Shown here piece by piece: positions 7,148 through 15,980 of a stretch of DNA of 31,158 bases; positions within the stretch are counted from its first letter, which is position 1; each line of letters begins with the position of its first letter. The DNA is from Eubacteriales bacterium. GTDB taxonomy: Bacteria; Bacillota_A; Clostridia; Christensenellales; Aristaeellaceae. The position numbers were made by a program, and so were the translations under genes. The DNA is taken from positions 1 to 31,158 of the forward strand of contig JAQUXV010000004.1 in the NCBI GenBank assembly GCA_028692205.1, read 5' to 3'. The notes under the pieces are model-generated. The model saw only the letters and a list, made by a program, of their open reading frames with translations, had not been told where the DNA came from and ran no database searches.

Positions 7148-8629
7148 TTATTTTATAAACTGCGACGCGTACTGTCTTGGCGTCATGCCGGTCTCGTTGC
7201 GAAAGATTTTATTGAAGTAGGATTGATCCTCATACCCGATCAACGTTGCCACATCTCTGAGCAGCATGTTGGGATTGTCATTAAGCAACTGCTTGGCGGC
7301 TTCCATGCGGCACTGGGTCAGGTAGGTGTTTACGGAGGTGTTGGCATATTTGCGCAGCAAACGGGACAGATAGGTTTGGCTGAAGCCGGTCTTGGCGCAG
7401 ATCGATTGCACGTTCAGCGCCTTGTTGAAGTTCTTCTTAATATAATCCAACGTATACGCGCACAGCTCATCGCCGCTTATCTGTTTGTCATGCTCGGACA
7501 GATCGCCGAAAAGCACCCCATACAGGCCGGACAGCAATTCACCCACAGTGCCTGCAATGGCAAACAGATTGTTTACTTCCTCATGGATTTCCTGCATGCT
7601 GCGTTGCTCGTTGAGGCCGCTTTCGTCAAAGGTTTGGTTGATCAGCTGATAACAATGCTGCTCCACCTGCTCCTGCGGTAGCCGAGCCTTCTCCCACTCA
7701 ACCGCCAGGGAGAGAAACAGATCCTGAATCACGCGCCAGGAGCAGCTCATGACGCAAGCGGAGAGCTGCCGGCGAATGTTGGCTGGCAACGCTTCGGCGG
7801 TCTTTGGCACAGTGTTGCCGATACTCAGACATTGTGTGTTTCCGATAATGAGCGTTTCGTTCAGCTGCTTATTGGCCTTTTGAAGAAAAGGCACAAGCTG
7901 TTTGAGCGAACTTGCGTTACCTTCATATACGGCTGTCCACGCACGCCCTCTTGCCCTGCGATTCATCCATTCGCTCAGCAGCTGGGGGAAATTGCCATTG
8001 TGGTGGGTGTTCGCATGCAGAATGATGAACTCATTTTCATCCCGACCGCAGAAAACCTGCCACCCCGGCTGCGTTATGGTATCCGGGCCAATACTGGTGA
8101 TGTGTGCGAACCGATTACTGTTTAAATTACCGATACGCGCGAAAGCAAACATGAAGGGGGATGAACCAAAGGCCCTCTCCAGTTCCTCAGGCTTCGGTTC
8201 TCTTTGGCGAAGCAGATCCGTGAATACTCGCTGCAGCAGAGGGATGTGTTCGTCGTCCAGAAGGGCTTTAATATTCATCAACACCTCTTTGACGCGGGAG
8301 ATTGAAATCGGCTTGAGCAGGTAATCCTCTACCCCGGCTTGTATCGCGCCTCTGGCATACTCAAACTCCGCATACCCTGACACGATGACGATGTGCAACT
8401 CGGGATAGATCTCCCGCGCAGCTTTTGTAAGGTCGATGCCGTTCATATCGCCGGGCATGCTCACATCCGTTACCAGCACGTCAACGGCCTGTTTTTCAAG
8501 GAGGGCGATTGCACTGGGGGCGTCCTCCGCCAGGCCTGCGATTTCAAAATCGGGCAAGTATTTTGTTACAATGGCATTGAGAAAATTCAACGCCGGTCGT
8601 TCATCATCAACGAGTAAGATGCGATACAT
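7148..8629 (-). CDS. Two-component response regulator, YesN/AraC type
   Basis: 493 residues. The N-terminal receiver domain (1-125) has the acidic pair D8/D9, phospho-acceptor Asp55 (LVTDVSMPG), Ser84 and Lys106 (YLLKPIS). A poorly conserved central linker follows (about 130-385), then a C-terminal AraC-type double helix-turn-helix (about 393-493) with TGFSQTYLSRLLRKY and IGYEDQSYFNKIFRNETGMTPRQY. It starts 4 nt after the stop of the sensor kinase, so both are one operon. AraC-type domains commonly bind tandem direct repeats about two helical turns apart; the 22-bp repeats at four promoters in this locus fit this protein as their binding partner. Expected output: activation of the GH3/ABC operon and its satellites. 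Confidence 0.93.
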   Translation of the reverse strand: MYRILLVDDERPALNFLNAIVTKYLPDFEIAGLAEDAPSAIALLEKQAVDVLVTDVSMPGDMNGIDLTKAAREIYPELHIVIVSGYAEFEYARGAIQAGVEDYLLKPISISRVKEVLMNIKALLDDEHIPLLQRVFTDLLRQREPKPEELERAFGSSPFMFAFARIGNLNSNRFAHITSIGPDTITQPGWQVFCGRDENEFIILHANTHHNGNFPQLLSEWMNRRARGRAWTAVYEGNASSLKQLVPFLQKANKQLNETLIIGNTQCLSIGNTVPKTAEALPANIRRQLSACVMSCSWRVIQDLFLSLAVEWEKARLPQEQVEQHCYQLINQTFDESGLNEQRSMQEIHEEVNNLFAIAGTVGELLSGLYGVLFGDLSEHDKQISGDELCAYTLDYIKKNFNKALNVQSICAKTGFSQTYLSRLLRKYANTSVNTYLTQCRMEAAKQLLNDNPNMLLRDVATLIGYEDQSYFNKIFRNETGMTPRQYASQFIK

Positions 8630-8633
8630 AGGC

Positions 8634-10466
8634 TCACGAATCCTTTCCGATTTGGGTTATGATCATTTCCACCACGGCGCCGTGGTCATTGCGCAGAAGC
8701 ATTTTGATCCTTTTATCAGAGAAATAGTATAGTCTTCGATAGGTGTTGACAAGCCCAATATGCACGTCCGTGTTCTCAACGGCTGAAAACTCTCCCTTTT
8801 CAATGCAGTCGAATTCATGCCGCAGCCGTAAGAGTACGAACTCGTCAAACCCGCAGCCGTTGTCTCGAATGATCAGATGCAGGCGGCCTGCCTTATCAAT
8901 CTCACCGGATATCATAATGGAGAAATTGCCATGGGAGCTTTGATAACCATGGGAAATCGCGTTTTCGATAATGGGCTGCAAGGAGAGCTTCGGAAGCTCT
9001 TTTTGCATGAAGATATCCGGCACGTTGATCGTATACGTCAGTTTGTCTTCATACCGGAACTTCGCAAGCAGAAGATAGTTCTTCGCGTTTTCGATTTCTT
9101 CCAGCAGGGTGGCCGTTTTGCAGTGCAGGTCGGTAGAATACCGCAGCATCTGCGCGAAGAGATCACAAATATCGATGACAACCTCATTGCCTGTCTCCAT
9201 GGATTTGGCGGAAATGATGTTTAGCGTATTGTAGATGAAATGAGGGTTGATTTGCGCCTGCAAAGCGTTCAGCCGGGCGCGCAAGGTGCTTTCCCGAAGC
9301 TGCATCTCCGTCTGGGTCGAGGTTTGAAGAGCCTGAAGCATCTCGTCAAAAGAATTCTCCAGAAGACGAACCTCCGCGTCACGTTTGCTGGTTACCTTCC
9401 GCAGCGCATCGGCTCCGAGATTATCCACCTCCACCAGCGTTTTTTTGCTGATGCCAGCTATTTTTCCTGTCAGTTTGTGAATAGAGCTTGTCAGGCTGAA
9501 GGACAGAACCACAATGATGAGGATCGTTATCACCAGCACAAGAAGGCCTGTCAGGAAGTGACTGCGGATTGCGGTATGAACGGAGGTCATATATTCATCG
9601 GTACGCTGCGCCGCGTAGATGGTCAGGCCCAGATTTTTGTTGTAGGCAGAAACAACATAATAAGTCGCGCCATCCGCATCAACACAGGTGGTCATCGTGC
9701 CGGGCGTCATGGCCGTATATTGTATGGTGTCATTGCTGCTACGGAACAGTTCCCGCATCCCTTCCAGGGTTCGCCCTTCATAGATGCCGGCAGCGTGAAA
9801 GCCGTCCATAGCGGGGATTTCAAAAATACTGTTCAGATCGGAGGCCAATGCGTTGATTTCCAGATAACCAACGTTTTTACCGTGGTAAATCGCATTGGAC
9901 CACATGGAATAGATCGAAATGGATCGGGCCTGAGAGTGATAAATATCCCAAGGGTCGGGGTGAGGCGTGATCACCTGTTTGGAATTAAGGCGAACAGAAT
10001 CATCCTTGAGCCAAGGCATGAGGCTCATCTGCTGGAAGAGCTCCTCCGAATAGCTTTCGATGAGTTCAAACTTCTGAAAGTGGCTGGACAGAATAAACCC
10101 GCTGTTGGTGATGACATTGATGCTGTAAAACCGATCGTTGAGCGGTTCGTGATACAAATGATTGGACAGCGTCGTCTGCGCCTCGGTATATTCGGAGGTG
10201 TGCGCACCCTCCTCGCCCAAACTGTCGATGGTGGCCAGTGCCGCCAAAAAGGTGTTATCTTCTGCCAGACCATCGATCCCATATTCCATGAAAGTAAGGT
10301 TTTCTTCGATCTCACTGGATATCTGCTGGGACACAACGGTTAATGTTTCTTGCTCGTGCGTCTGCAATGTATGAAGCTCCGTATTGATCGACAACACCGT
10401 GTTGAGCACAATCAGCAACGCTGTAACACAGGAGAAGAGAATGATCATCTTAATGCTCATCCGCAT
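8634..10466 (-). CDS. Sensor histidine kinase, YesM-like
   Basis: 610 residues. Transmembrane segment 1 at about 7-27, an extracellular Cache-like sensor region (28-300), transmembrane segment 2 at about 302-325, HAMP linker, then a His_kinase (PF06580-type) domain with phospho-acceptor His409 in QAQINPHFIYNTLN. The C-terminal ATPase domain has the N-box IIENAISHGYQ and DNGCGF. The first ATG has AGAGAGG 11 nt upstream; Met3 is an alternative. It is divergent from the sugar operon and precedes its partner regulator by 4 nt. Likely senses an extracellular sugar or a binding-protein/sugar complex; the ligand is not visible from sequence. Confidence 0.93.
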   Translation of the reverse strand: MRMSIKMIILFSCVTALLIVLNTVLSINTELHTLQTHEQETLTVVSQQISSEIEENLTFMEYGIDGLAEDNTFLAALATIDSLGEEGAHTSEYTEAQTTLSNHLYHEPLNDRFYSINVITNSGFILSSHFQKFELIESYSEELFQQMSLMPWLKDDSVRLNSKQVITPHPDPWDIYHSQARSISIYSMWSNAIYHGKNVGYLEINALASDLNSIFEIPAMDGFHAAGIYEGRTLEGMRELFRSSNDTIQYTAMTPGTMTTCVDADGATYYVVSAYNKNLGLTIYAAQRTDEYMTSVHTAIRSHFLTGLLVLVITILIIVVLSFSLTSSIHKLTGKIAGISKKTLVEVDNLGADALRKVTSKRDAEVRLLENSFDEMLQALQTSTQTEMQLRESTLRARLNALQAQINPHFIYNTLNIISAKSMETGNEVVIDICDLFAQMLRYSTDLHCKTATLLEEIENAKNYLLLAKFRYEDKLTYTINVPDIFMQKELPKLSLQPIIENAISHGYQSSHGNFSIMISGEIDKAGRLHLIIRDNGCGFDEFVLLRLRHEFDCIEKGEFSAVENTDVHIGLVNTYRRLYYFSDKRIKMLLRNDHGAVVEMIITQIGKDS

Positions 10467-10533
10467 ACGGCTTATTACCTCTCTCTTCTTCAGTTGGTAG
10501 GGTCAACACACTGTAGCGTTCTTTTTTTGATGT

Positions 10534-10549
10534 GGCAAAATCCTGCACA
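10534..10549 (-). promoter_or_regulatory. Single inverted copy of the 22-bp-repeat motif facing the kinase gene
   Basis: On the minus strand TGTGCAGGATTTTGCC matches the TGTGTTGGATTTTCC motif of the four tandem-repeat promoters, but without a second copy 22 bp away. It lies about 70 bp before the kinase start and next to the operon's operator, so it could give auto-control. Weak evidence alone. Confidence 0.35.
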
Positions 10550-10614
10550 AACTGGATTTTCCAAATTTCTGTGTTGGATTTTCCATTGAAGGGGGAGGGT
10601 GCATCTCCTATACT
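10548..10614 (+). promoter_or_regulatory. Promoter A with tandem 22-bp operator (sugar operon)
   Basis: Repeat cores TGGATTTT at 10553 and 10575 (22 bp apart), the second as TGTGTTGGATTTTCC. A -35 of TTGAAG (10586-10591) follows directly, then a 17-bp spacer and -10 TATACT (10609-10614). It drives the CBM9-1 gene at 10662 and probably the operon to 20011. The position abutting the -35 suits a class II activator. Confidence 0.75.
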
Positions 10615-10661
10615 CTATTTAGTGACATTTCAGGGGTATTAAACAAGCGGAGGTTTGGATA

Positions 10662-11495
10662 ATGGATCATTTTCTTTTTTTCAGGAAGGCTGCGGCAGTG
10701 GCGCTGACTTTAGGTCTTGTGTGTTCTTCAGCCGTTGCGCTGGCATACTCGGATAAGAATCTGGATGCGCCCAAAGTGAAGGAAATCGTCATCGACGGCG
10801 ACCTTTCGGAATGGGATCTGTCACGCAGCCTGCGCATTGATAATCAGAGCCAGATTATTGATCAGTTGGAGCATTGGGATGATGCGGCTGACTGTGCAAT
10901 GGACCTGAGCGTCATGTGGGATGAGGAGAACCTTTATCTGGCTGTGACCATCAGTGATAAAGACGCTTTTGTGTATCGTGAGGGCTTCCCGCTGGACGAG
11001 CTGGATGCTATTATCTTCTTCCTGAGCACGAACCCCGATGCGAACCCCGCCCGCACCGCGTATGAAGCCACAGACTGGCGATGGACCACCAGCGTTGAGG
11101 ATTATTATGGCGATTGGTTTAACTATATCGACCGTTCTATGATTGCCGACCCCATGGGGTATGAAACCGCGGGCGAGTACGGTGACGAGCGGCTGTTCGA
11201 CGGGGATGATTATCAGGCGGCTTTTATGAAGATTGAGGGAGGCGCAACCTACGAGATCAAGCTGCCGCTGCACTACCTGAGCAACGACCAGCTTCCGGAG
11301 CTGGTACCCGCCGCAGGTCAGACAATCGGCTTTGATTTCTCCATTCTGGATGTGGACCTGCCCTGCCCCGGCATTCACAGCCTGCGCATGCAATCCTCCG
11401 CCAACCTGACCGTTACCGGGGGCCGCAAGCCTGAGATGTACGACGTGGACAACAACCCCAGCCTATGGGGCACGCTGACCTTTGTCGAAGAGTGA
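10662..11495 (+). CDS. Exported CBM9-like carbohydrate-binding protein (CBM9-1)
   Basis: 277 residues. A signal peptide (about 1-28, ending AVALA) precedes one beta-sandwich domain of the CBM9/DOMON-like type: IDGDLSEWD at the start, then WDEENLYLAVTISD, and NPSLWGTLTF at the end. It has no catalytic domain. ATG with CGGAGG 8 nt upstream. First gene after promoter A; only 25 nt separate it from the binding-protein gene. Related in layout to the product at 24634, including the shared PCPG and NPSLWG motifs. Role inferred: binding a sugar or glycan outside the cell, to help the GH3 enzymes or to signal to the sensor kinase. Confidence 0.8.
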   Translation: MDHFLFFRKAAAVALTLGLVCSSAVALAYSDKNLDAPKVKEIVIDGDLSEWDLSRSLRIDNQSQIIDQLEHWDDAADCAMDLSVMWDEENLYLAVTISDKDAFVYREGFPLDELDAIIFFLSTNPDANPARTAYEATDWRWTTSVEDYYGDWFNYIDRSMIADPMGYETAGEYGDERLFDGDDYQAAFMKIEGGATYEIKLPLHYLSNDQLPELVPAAGQTIGFDFSILDVDLPCPGIHSLRMQSSANLTVTGGRKPEMYDVDNNPSLWGTLTFVEE

Positions 11496-11520
11496 GCCGA
11501 ACAGAAGGGGGAGAATCATC

Positions 11521-12885
11521 ATGAAGTTAAACCAGTTAGGTGGCATGGCGCTGGCGGCAATGCTGGCGCTGACAAACACCACCGGTGCGCTGGCTGCAAA
11601 GAATGAGAAGATCGATGCCGCCACGATTGACTTCTCAGCGGTCATTGAAGATACCGCCGAGAAGGGCACCGTCAACGTCTATCACTGGTGGACGGCCGGC
11701 GGTGAAAAGGATGCCATAGAGTCCGTCATCGCCGGATTCAAGAGCGCCTACCCTGAGGAGAAGGCCAAATCCAACGCGATCCCCGGCGGAGCGGGGGGCG
11801 CCATGGTGATGAAAGTCAAGGTGCTGCAACAGGCAGGCAAGAGCCCGGAAGCCTTTCAGGCGCATCCCGGTCAGGAGATACAGCCTTATCTGGATGCAAA
11901 CATGCTGTTGGATTTAAGCAGCTTGTGGGACTACGCCGGGCTGAATGACCGGGTCATTGCCAGCCTGAAGGAGCTGTGCACTGCGTCGGATGGTAAGCAG
12001 TACATTGTCCCCATCGGCATTCACAAGACCAACGTCATCTTCTACAACATTCATGTGTTTGAAAAGTATGGCATTGCGATTCCCGACCATGAAGACATTA
12101 CCTGGGACGAGTTCTGGTCGCTGTGCGATCAGCTGGCGGCTGCGATGCCCGATGGGGAGTATCCCATCGATTTGGGAGATCGCAAAGGCTGGCCGGCCTG
12201 TCAGGTGTTTGAGGATATCATGATGGGAACGAGTCCACAGATTTACGAGGACTTTATCAACGGCAGCTACAACGTGGATGATGTGACAGAAGTCATGAGC
12301 ACTTACGCCAGACTTTTGGACTATGTTGCCCCGGATCACAGCAGCCGGGACTGGTACGAAGCCAGCGGTCAGGTGGTGGCGGGTACCTATGCCATGCAGA
12401 TCATGGGGGCGTGGATGCAACCACTGCTGACCAGCATGGGTCAGGTCTATGGCGAGGATTACGGTGTGTTCACTTTCCCGGGTACGGAAGGCTGGTTTGG
12501 CTTGTGCGTGGACGGCTTTGTTGTGAGCAACGACTCCGCCGATGTGAATGCCGGGATTCGCTGGGCTTATAACGTATCCACCAAATCTGTACAGGAGAGC
12601 TTCTCCGCACTGAAGGAATCCATCTCGCCCTATACCGACACCGACGATTCAATTTACTGCCCGCTGACCCTGCGCTTTAAGGAGCAGATGAACAGCGATT
12701 CTGTGAAGACTTACCCAAGCTTCACCCACGGCACGGCGCTTCCGTGGAGCGCGTCCACCAGCCTGCAGACACAGATTCAGGAATTTGCTACCTCCAGCGA
12801 TCACGACGCGGAATATTTCGCAAACAAGATCGTGAATATTCTGAAAGAAGCTGGAGTGAAAGGAGAATGGCAACTTGTCGATTAA
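11521..12885 (+). CDS. Sugar ABC transporter solute-binding protein, glucose/mannose (GtsA-like) type
   Basis: 454 residues. ATG at 11521 with GGGGGAG 8 nt upstream. Signal peptide (about 1-25), then family-1 binding-protein fold. The motifs VYHWWTAGGE, IGIHKTNVIFYN, SGRDW-like SSRDWYEASG and FPGTEGWFG match the glucose/mannose-binding group best known from Thermus and Pseudomonas. The signal peptide has no cysteine, so it is not a lipoprotein, which is unusual for a Gram-positive importer. The stop overlaps the GH3-A start by 11 bp. Likely delivers monosaccharide (glucose or mannose) to the permeases encoded downstream; substrate is inference from family. Confidence 0.85.
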   Translation: MKLNQLGGMALAAMLALTNTTGALAAKNEKIDAATIDFSAVIEDTAEKGTVNVYHWWTAGGEKDAIESVIAGFKSAYPEEKAKSNAIPGGAGGAMVMKVKVLQQAGKSPEAFQAHPGQEIQPYLDANMLLDLSSLWDYAGLNDRVIASLKELCTASDGKQYIVPIGIHKTNVIFYNIHVFEKYGIAIPDHEDITWDEFWSLCDQLAAAMPDGEYPIDLGDRKGWPACQVFEDIMMGTSPQIYEDFINGSYNVDDVTEVMSTYARLLDYVAPDHSSRDWYEASGQVVAGTYAMQIMGAWMQPLLTSMGQVYGEDYGVFTFPGTEGWFGLCVDGFVVSNDSADVNAGIRWAYNVSTKSVQESFSALKESISPYTDTDDSIYCPLTLRFKEQMNSDSVKTYPSFTHGTALPWSASTSLQTQIQEFATSSDHDAEYFANKIVNILKEAGVKGEWQLVD

Positions 12886-14851
12886 AAATGTAACCAGACG
12901 TGGGGCAGCCATACTCAGCGCATTGGCAGTATCCCTGTCCATGATGAGCGGCGCGGCCTTTGCGGAGGCTACCGCTTATAAGCAGCCTGTTCTGAATCCG
13001 CATGTGAAATCCGTCGTCGAGGCAGACGGTTACCAGTTCATTGACCTGAATGCAAACGGTACGCTTGATGCTTATGAAGACTGGCGGCTGGATGCGGAAA
13101 CCCGCGCTCAGGACCTTGTCGGGCAGATGACCCTGGCCGAGAAGGTCGCGCAGATGCAGCACCCTACCTTCCTGCCCCGTGAAGACGGTAAAATGCCTTC
13201 CTACCTGAGCAGATGGTGCACCGATATGGGCATTGGCATGCTGCTGGTTCGTGAGCTCAACAGCGTGGAAGCCGCGGCGACCTCCATGAACACCATTCAG
13301 GAATATGCCGAATCCAGCCGTCTGGGCGTGCCCATTCTGATCTCCATGGATTCCGTACACGGCCTGTCTTATGTCAGCGGCGCTACGGTAACGCCGCAAA
13401 ACCTGGCGCTGGCTGCCACCCGTGACACCGAGCTGGTGACGAAGCTGGCTGAAGTCGCCCGAAAAGAGCACCTCGCTGTAGGCGTACGCATGACGCTTTC
13501 CCCGGAGGCTGATATTGCCTCCGAACCCCGCTGGGGCCGCGTGATGGAAACTTTCGGCGAGGATCCTGATCTGGTGACCGAGATGGTCAGGGCGCAGATC
13601 GTCGCCTTCCAGAACGGTACCGACGGCCTGAATACCGGCTCCATTGCAGCCTGCATCAAACACTTCCCCGGCGCAGGCCCCCAGATGGAGGGCAAGGACA
13701 CTTCGCCCATCATCTCCAGCGAAGAGACGCTTGAAACGCATCTGAAGCCTTACTATGCGGCTATTGAGGTGAATGTGGCTTCCGTGATGCCCTACTATTC
13801 TGTGCCGCTGACTTTGGATGCTGAAAACTCCGCCATTGGCTCCAAGCTGGTGCTGCAGGATCTCCTGCGTGACAAGATGGGCTTCAAAGGCTTTATCCAG
13901 ACGGACTGGGGCATGATCTGGGCGATTCAGGAAGGCCGCTCCACCATGTCCGGGGAAGAAATTACCGACGATGAAGCCATTGTCATCGGTCTGATGGAGG
14001 GCGGTATCGACGGTATCGGCGGCGAAAGCATTAACATTATTGATCAGATTGAAAATCTGGTGAATAGCGGCGATATTGACGAAGCGACCATCACCGAATC
14101 GGCCCTTCGCATCCTGACAGCCAAGTTTGAACTGGGTGTGTTTGAAAACCCTTATTGCGATGTGGAAGCCGCTGTTGCCACCGTGGGCAGCGAGGAAAGC
14201 CAGAAGCTGAATCTGCAGGCTGCGGAGGAGGCCATGACGCTGCTGAAGAACGACGGTATTCTGCCCTTGAAGGCGGATGCCGGTCAGAATATATTGGTAT
14301 GCGGCCCTCGCGCAGGCGATATGGACAGTCTGGTGGGCGGCTGGTCCTCAAAGCAGGAGGGTAAAACCATTGCGGCGGCGATTGCAGAATACGCAGGAGC
14401 CAGTAGCACGGTGACCTACATTTCGGACGATGTAACTGCCATCACCGAAGCAGCGAAGGATGCGGATATCATCATCGTCTCCATTGGTGAACCCAGCTAC
14501 CAGCATGACCCGCCGTGGGGCTATGACACGCTGGAGATTACCCAGAGCCAGCAGGACATTCTGGACGCGGCAGTCGCCTCTGGCAAGCCTGTGGTAACAG
14601 TGGTGACCGGCGGCCGTCCCTACATCCTGACGTGGTGCGACGAGAACACGCACGCGATTCTGGAAGCTTATTATCCCGGCAGTCAGGGCGGCATCGCCAT
14701 CGCGGAAACGCTGTTTGGCATGAACAATCCTACGGGCAAGACGCCGATTCAGTTCCCCCGCGATATGGAATCGGTCAGGAATCAGGAAGGCGATGTATCT
14801 TTCGATCTGGAAAACCCGCTGTATGATTTTGGCTGGGGCTTGAGCTACTGA
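12875..14851 (+). CDS. Exported glycoside hydrolase family 3 (GH3-A)
   Basis: 658 residues from a TTG start (AAAGGAG 10 nt upstream), overlapping the binding-protein gene. Signal peptide about 1-30 (ends GAAFA), then a short calcium-loop-like segment (DLNANGTLDAYEDWR). The N-terminal GH3 barrel has SMDSVHG, EPRWGR, KHFPGAGP and nucleophile Asp344 (QTDWG). The C-terminal alpha/beta sandwich domain has the GEPSYQHDPPWG motif, with Glu539 the probable acid/base, and closes in YDFGWGLSY. There is no FnIII-like tail. Expected activity: beta-glucosidase or related exo-glycosidase acting outside the cell, releasing sugar for the neighbouring importer. Confidence 0.93.
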   Translation: MSIKNVTRRGAAILSALAVSLSMMSGAAFAEATAYKQPVLNPHVKSVVEADGYQFIDLNANGTLDAYEDWRLDAETRAQDLVGQMTLAEKVAQMQHPTFLPREDGKMPSYLSRWCTDMGIGMLLVRELNSVEAAATSMNTIQEYAESSRLGVPILISMDSVHGLSYVSGATVTPQNLALAATRDTELVTKLAEVARKEHLAVGVRMTLSPEADIASEPRWGRVMETFGEDPDLVTEMVRAQIVAFQNGTDGLNTGSIAACIKHFPGAGPQMEGKDTSPIISSEETLETHLKPYYAAIEVNVASVMPYYSVPLTLDAENSAIGSKLVLQDLLRDKMGFKGFIQTDWGMIWAIQEGRSTMSGEEITDDEAIVIGLMEGGIDGIGGESINIIDQIENLVNSGDIDEATITESALRILTAKFELGVFENPYCDVEAAVATVGSEESQKLNLQAAEEAMTLLKNDGILPLKADAGQNILVCGPRAGDMDSLVGGWSSKQEGKTIAAAIAEYAGASSTVTYISDDVTAITEAAKDADIIIVSIGEPSYQHDPPWGYDTLEITQSQQDILDAAVASGKPVVTVVTGGRPYILTWCDENTHAILEAYYPGSQGGIAIAETLFGMNNPTGKTPIQFPRDMESVRNQEGDVSFDLENPLYDFGWGLSY

Positions 14852-14864
14852 TGAATTAGGCTGG

Positions 14865-14915
14865 CGGCTCTCATGGGCATCGAAGCGTTCTGGCCCATGG
14901 GAGCCGTGTTTTAAA
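14865..14915 (+). terminator. Stem-loop between GH3-A and the permeases
   Basis: CGGCTCTCATGGGC pairs with GCCCATGGGAGCCG (one G-U pair, 14-nt loop), then TGTTTTAAAA. It is a good intrinsic terminator or 3'-stabilising hairpin inside the operon and would lower permease relative to binding-protein output. Confidence 0.7.
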
Positions 14916-14944
14916 AACAAAACAAGGGAAAGGGGACACTACCC

Positions 14945-15976
14945 TTGGAGCAGATACAGGCGTTCTTTGAGAACTTTGGGTACATGACCTTTTCTTCCGA
15001 TCGGGTTTGGATCATTGGCGGCATCCTTCTGGCACTCATCCTGATCTATCAAATGCTGCTCAAGCTGGCACCCAAATCAGTGGCGCTGCCGCATCGGTTC
15101 TTCACTCGGCACCCCCTGATCTGGATCTGTATTCCGGCAGCGCTTTTGATTTATTTTGTATATGTGTCCCTGGGGTGGAATCTGTGGGTATCCGTTTCCG
15201 ATTGGGAGTCCGGGCAGCTGGAGGCCAGCTATGGCTTTGGAGGCTTTGATAATTATGTAAAAATGTTCTCCAGCGCTAATTTCCTGCCATCGTTGGGCAA
15301 CACGCTGCTGCTTTTCTGCCTGATCCCCATCTGCCTGCTGCTGGGGTTAGGTCTGGCACTGCTGATGGATCAGGGCCTGCGTGGCACATCGGTCTTCCGC
15401 ACATTGATCCTTTTGCCCTTCGCGTTGTCCTTTGTGGTGACGGGTACGGTCTGGGCGTACATGTACCGTCCCACGGGCGGGGTGCTAAACTCCTTTCTGG
15501 GGCTGCTGGGTGTCAATGTTTCCGCGGCGATTAAAGACGGAAACTTAATGTGGGCTTCCAGCAACGCGACCATTATGCTATCGATTATCATTGCACTGAT
15601 GTGGCAGTTTTCGGGTTATGTGGCGGTCATCTTCCTTGCGGCCATTAAAAATGTTCCGGTGAATGTGATTAACGCAGCGAAGCTGGACGGCGCTTATATG
15701 CCACGTATCTATTGGCGGCTCATCATACCGCAGCTCAAGGGGGCAATGGGCTCGTGCATTACGATTCTCGCCATGTACGCGCTCAGGTCCTTCGATTTCA
15801 TCGTTTCTCTGGTGGGCTATACCACATCCTCGGCATGGACACTGCCCGTCTGGATGTATAATGAAGCCTTCCAAAATAATAACTTTGCTTACTCCGCGGC
15901 GATTAGCTGTTTCCTGCTCGCGCTTGTGCTGGTTCTGATCCTGCCGCTGACCTACTGGACCAACAAAAGGAAGTGA
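14945..15976 (+). CDS. Sugar ABC transporter permease (MalF/GtsB-like)
   Basis: 343 residues, TTG start with AAAGGGG 9 nt upstream. Two extra N-terminal transmembrane segments (about 20-42 and 57-78) precede the usual six-helix permease core (about 115-340). The cytoplasmic EAA loop, which docks the ATPase, reads VINAAKLDGAYMPRIYWRL. PTGGVLNSFLGLLGV is a common stretch of this permease family. Only 4 nt separate it from the second permease. Forms the membrane channel together with the 15981 product. Confidence 0.93.
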   Translation: MEQIQAFFENFGYMTFSSDRVWIIGGILLALILIYQMLLKLAPKSVALPHRFFTRHPLIWICIPAALLIYFVYVSLGWNLWVSVSDWESGQLEASYGFGGFDNYVKMFSSANFLPSLGNTLLLFCLIPICLLLGLGLALLMDQGLRGTSVFRTLILLPFALSFVVTGTVWAYMYRPTGGVLNSFLGLLGVNVSAAIKDGNLMWASSNATIMLSIIIALMWQFSGYVAVIFLAAIKNVPVNVINAAKLDGAYMPRIYWRLIIPQLKGAMGSCITILAMYALRSFDFIVSLVGYTTSSAWTLPVWMYNEAFQNNNFAYSAAISCFLLALVLVLILPLTYWTNKRK

Positions 15977-15980
15977 TTGC

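Noticed and set aside
9240..10343. Long plus-strand open frame (367 codons) opposite the sensor kinase
   Set aside because: Antisense to a clearly conserved kinase gene, no ribosome binding site or family features; a shadow of codon bias.
12788..13741. Minus-strand open frame opposite the binding protein and GH3-A
   Set aside because: Overlaps two well-supported genes and shows no family motif.
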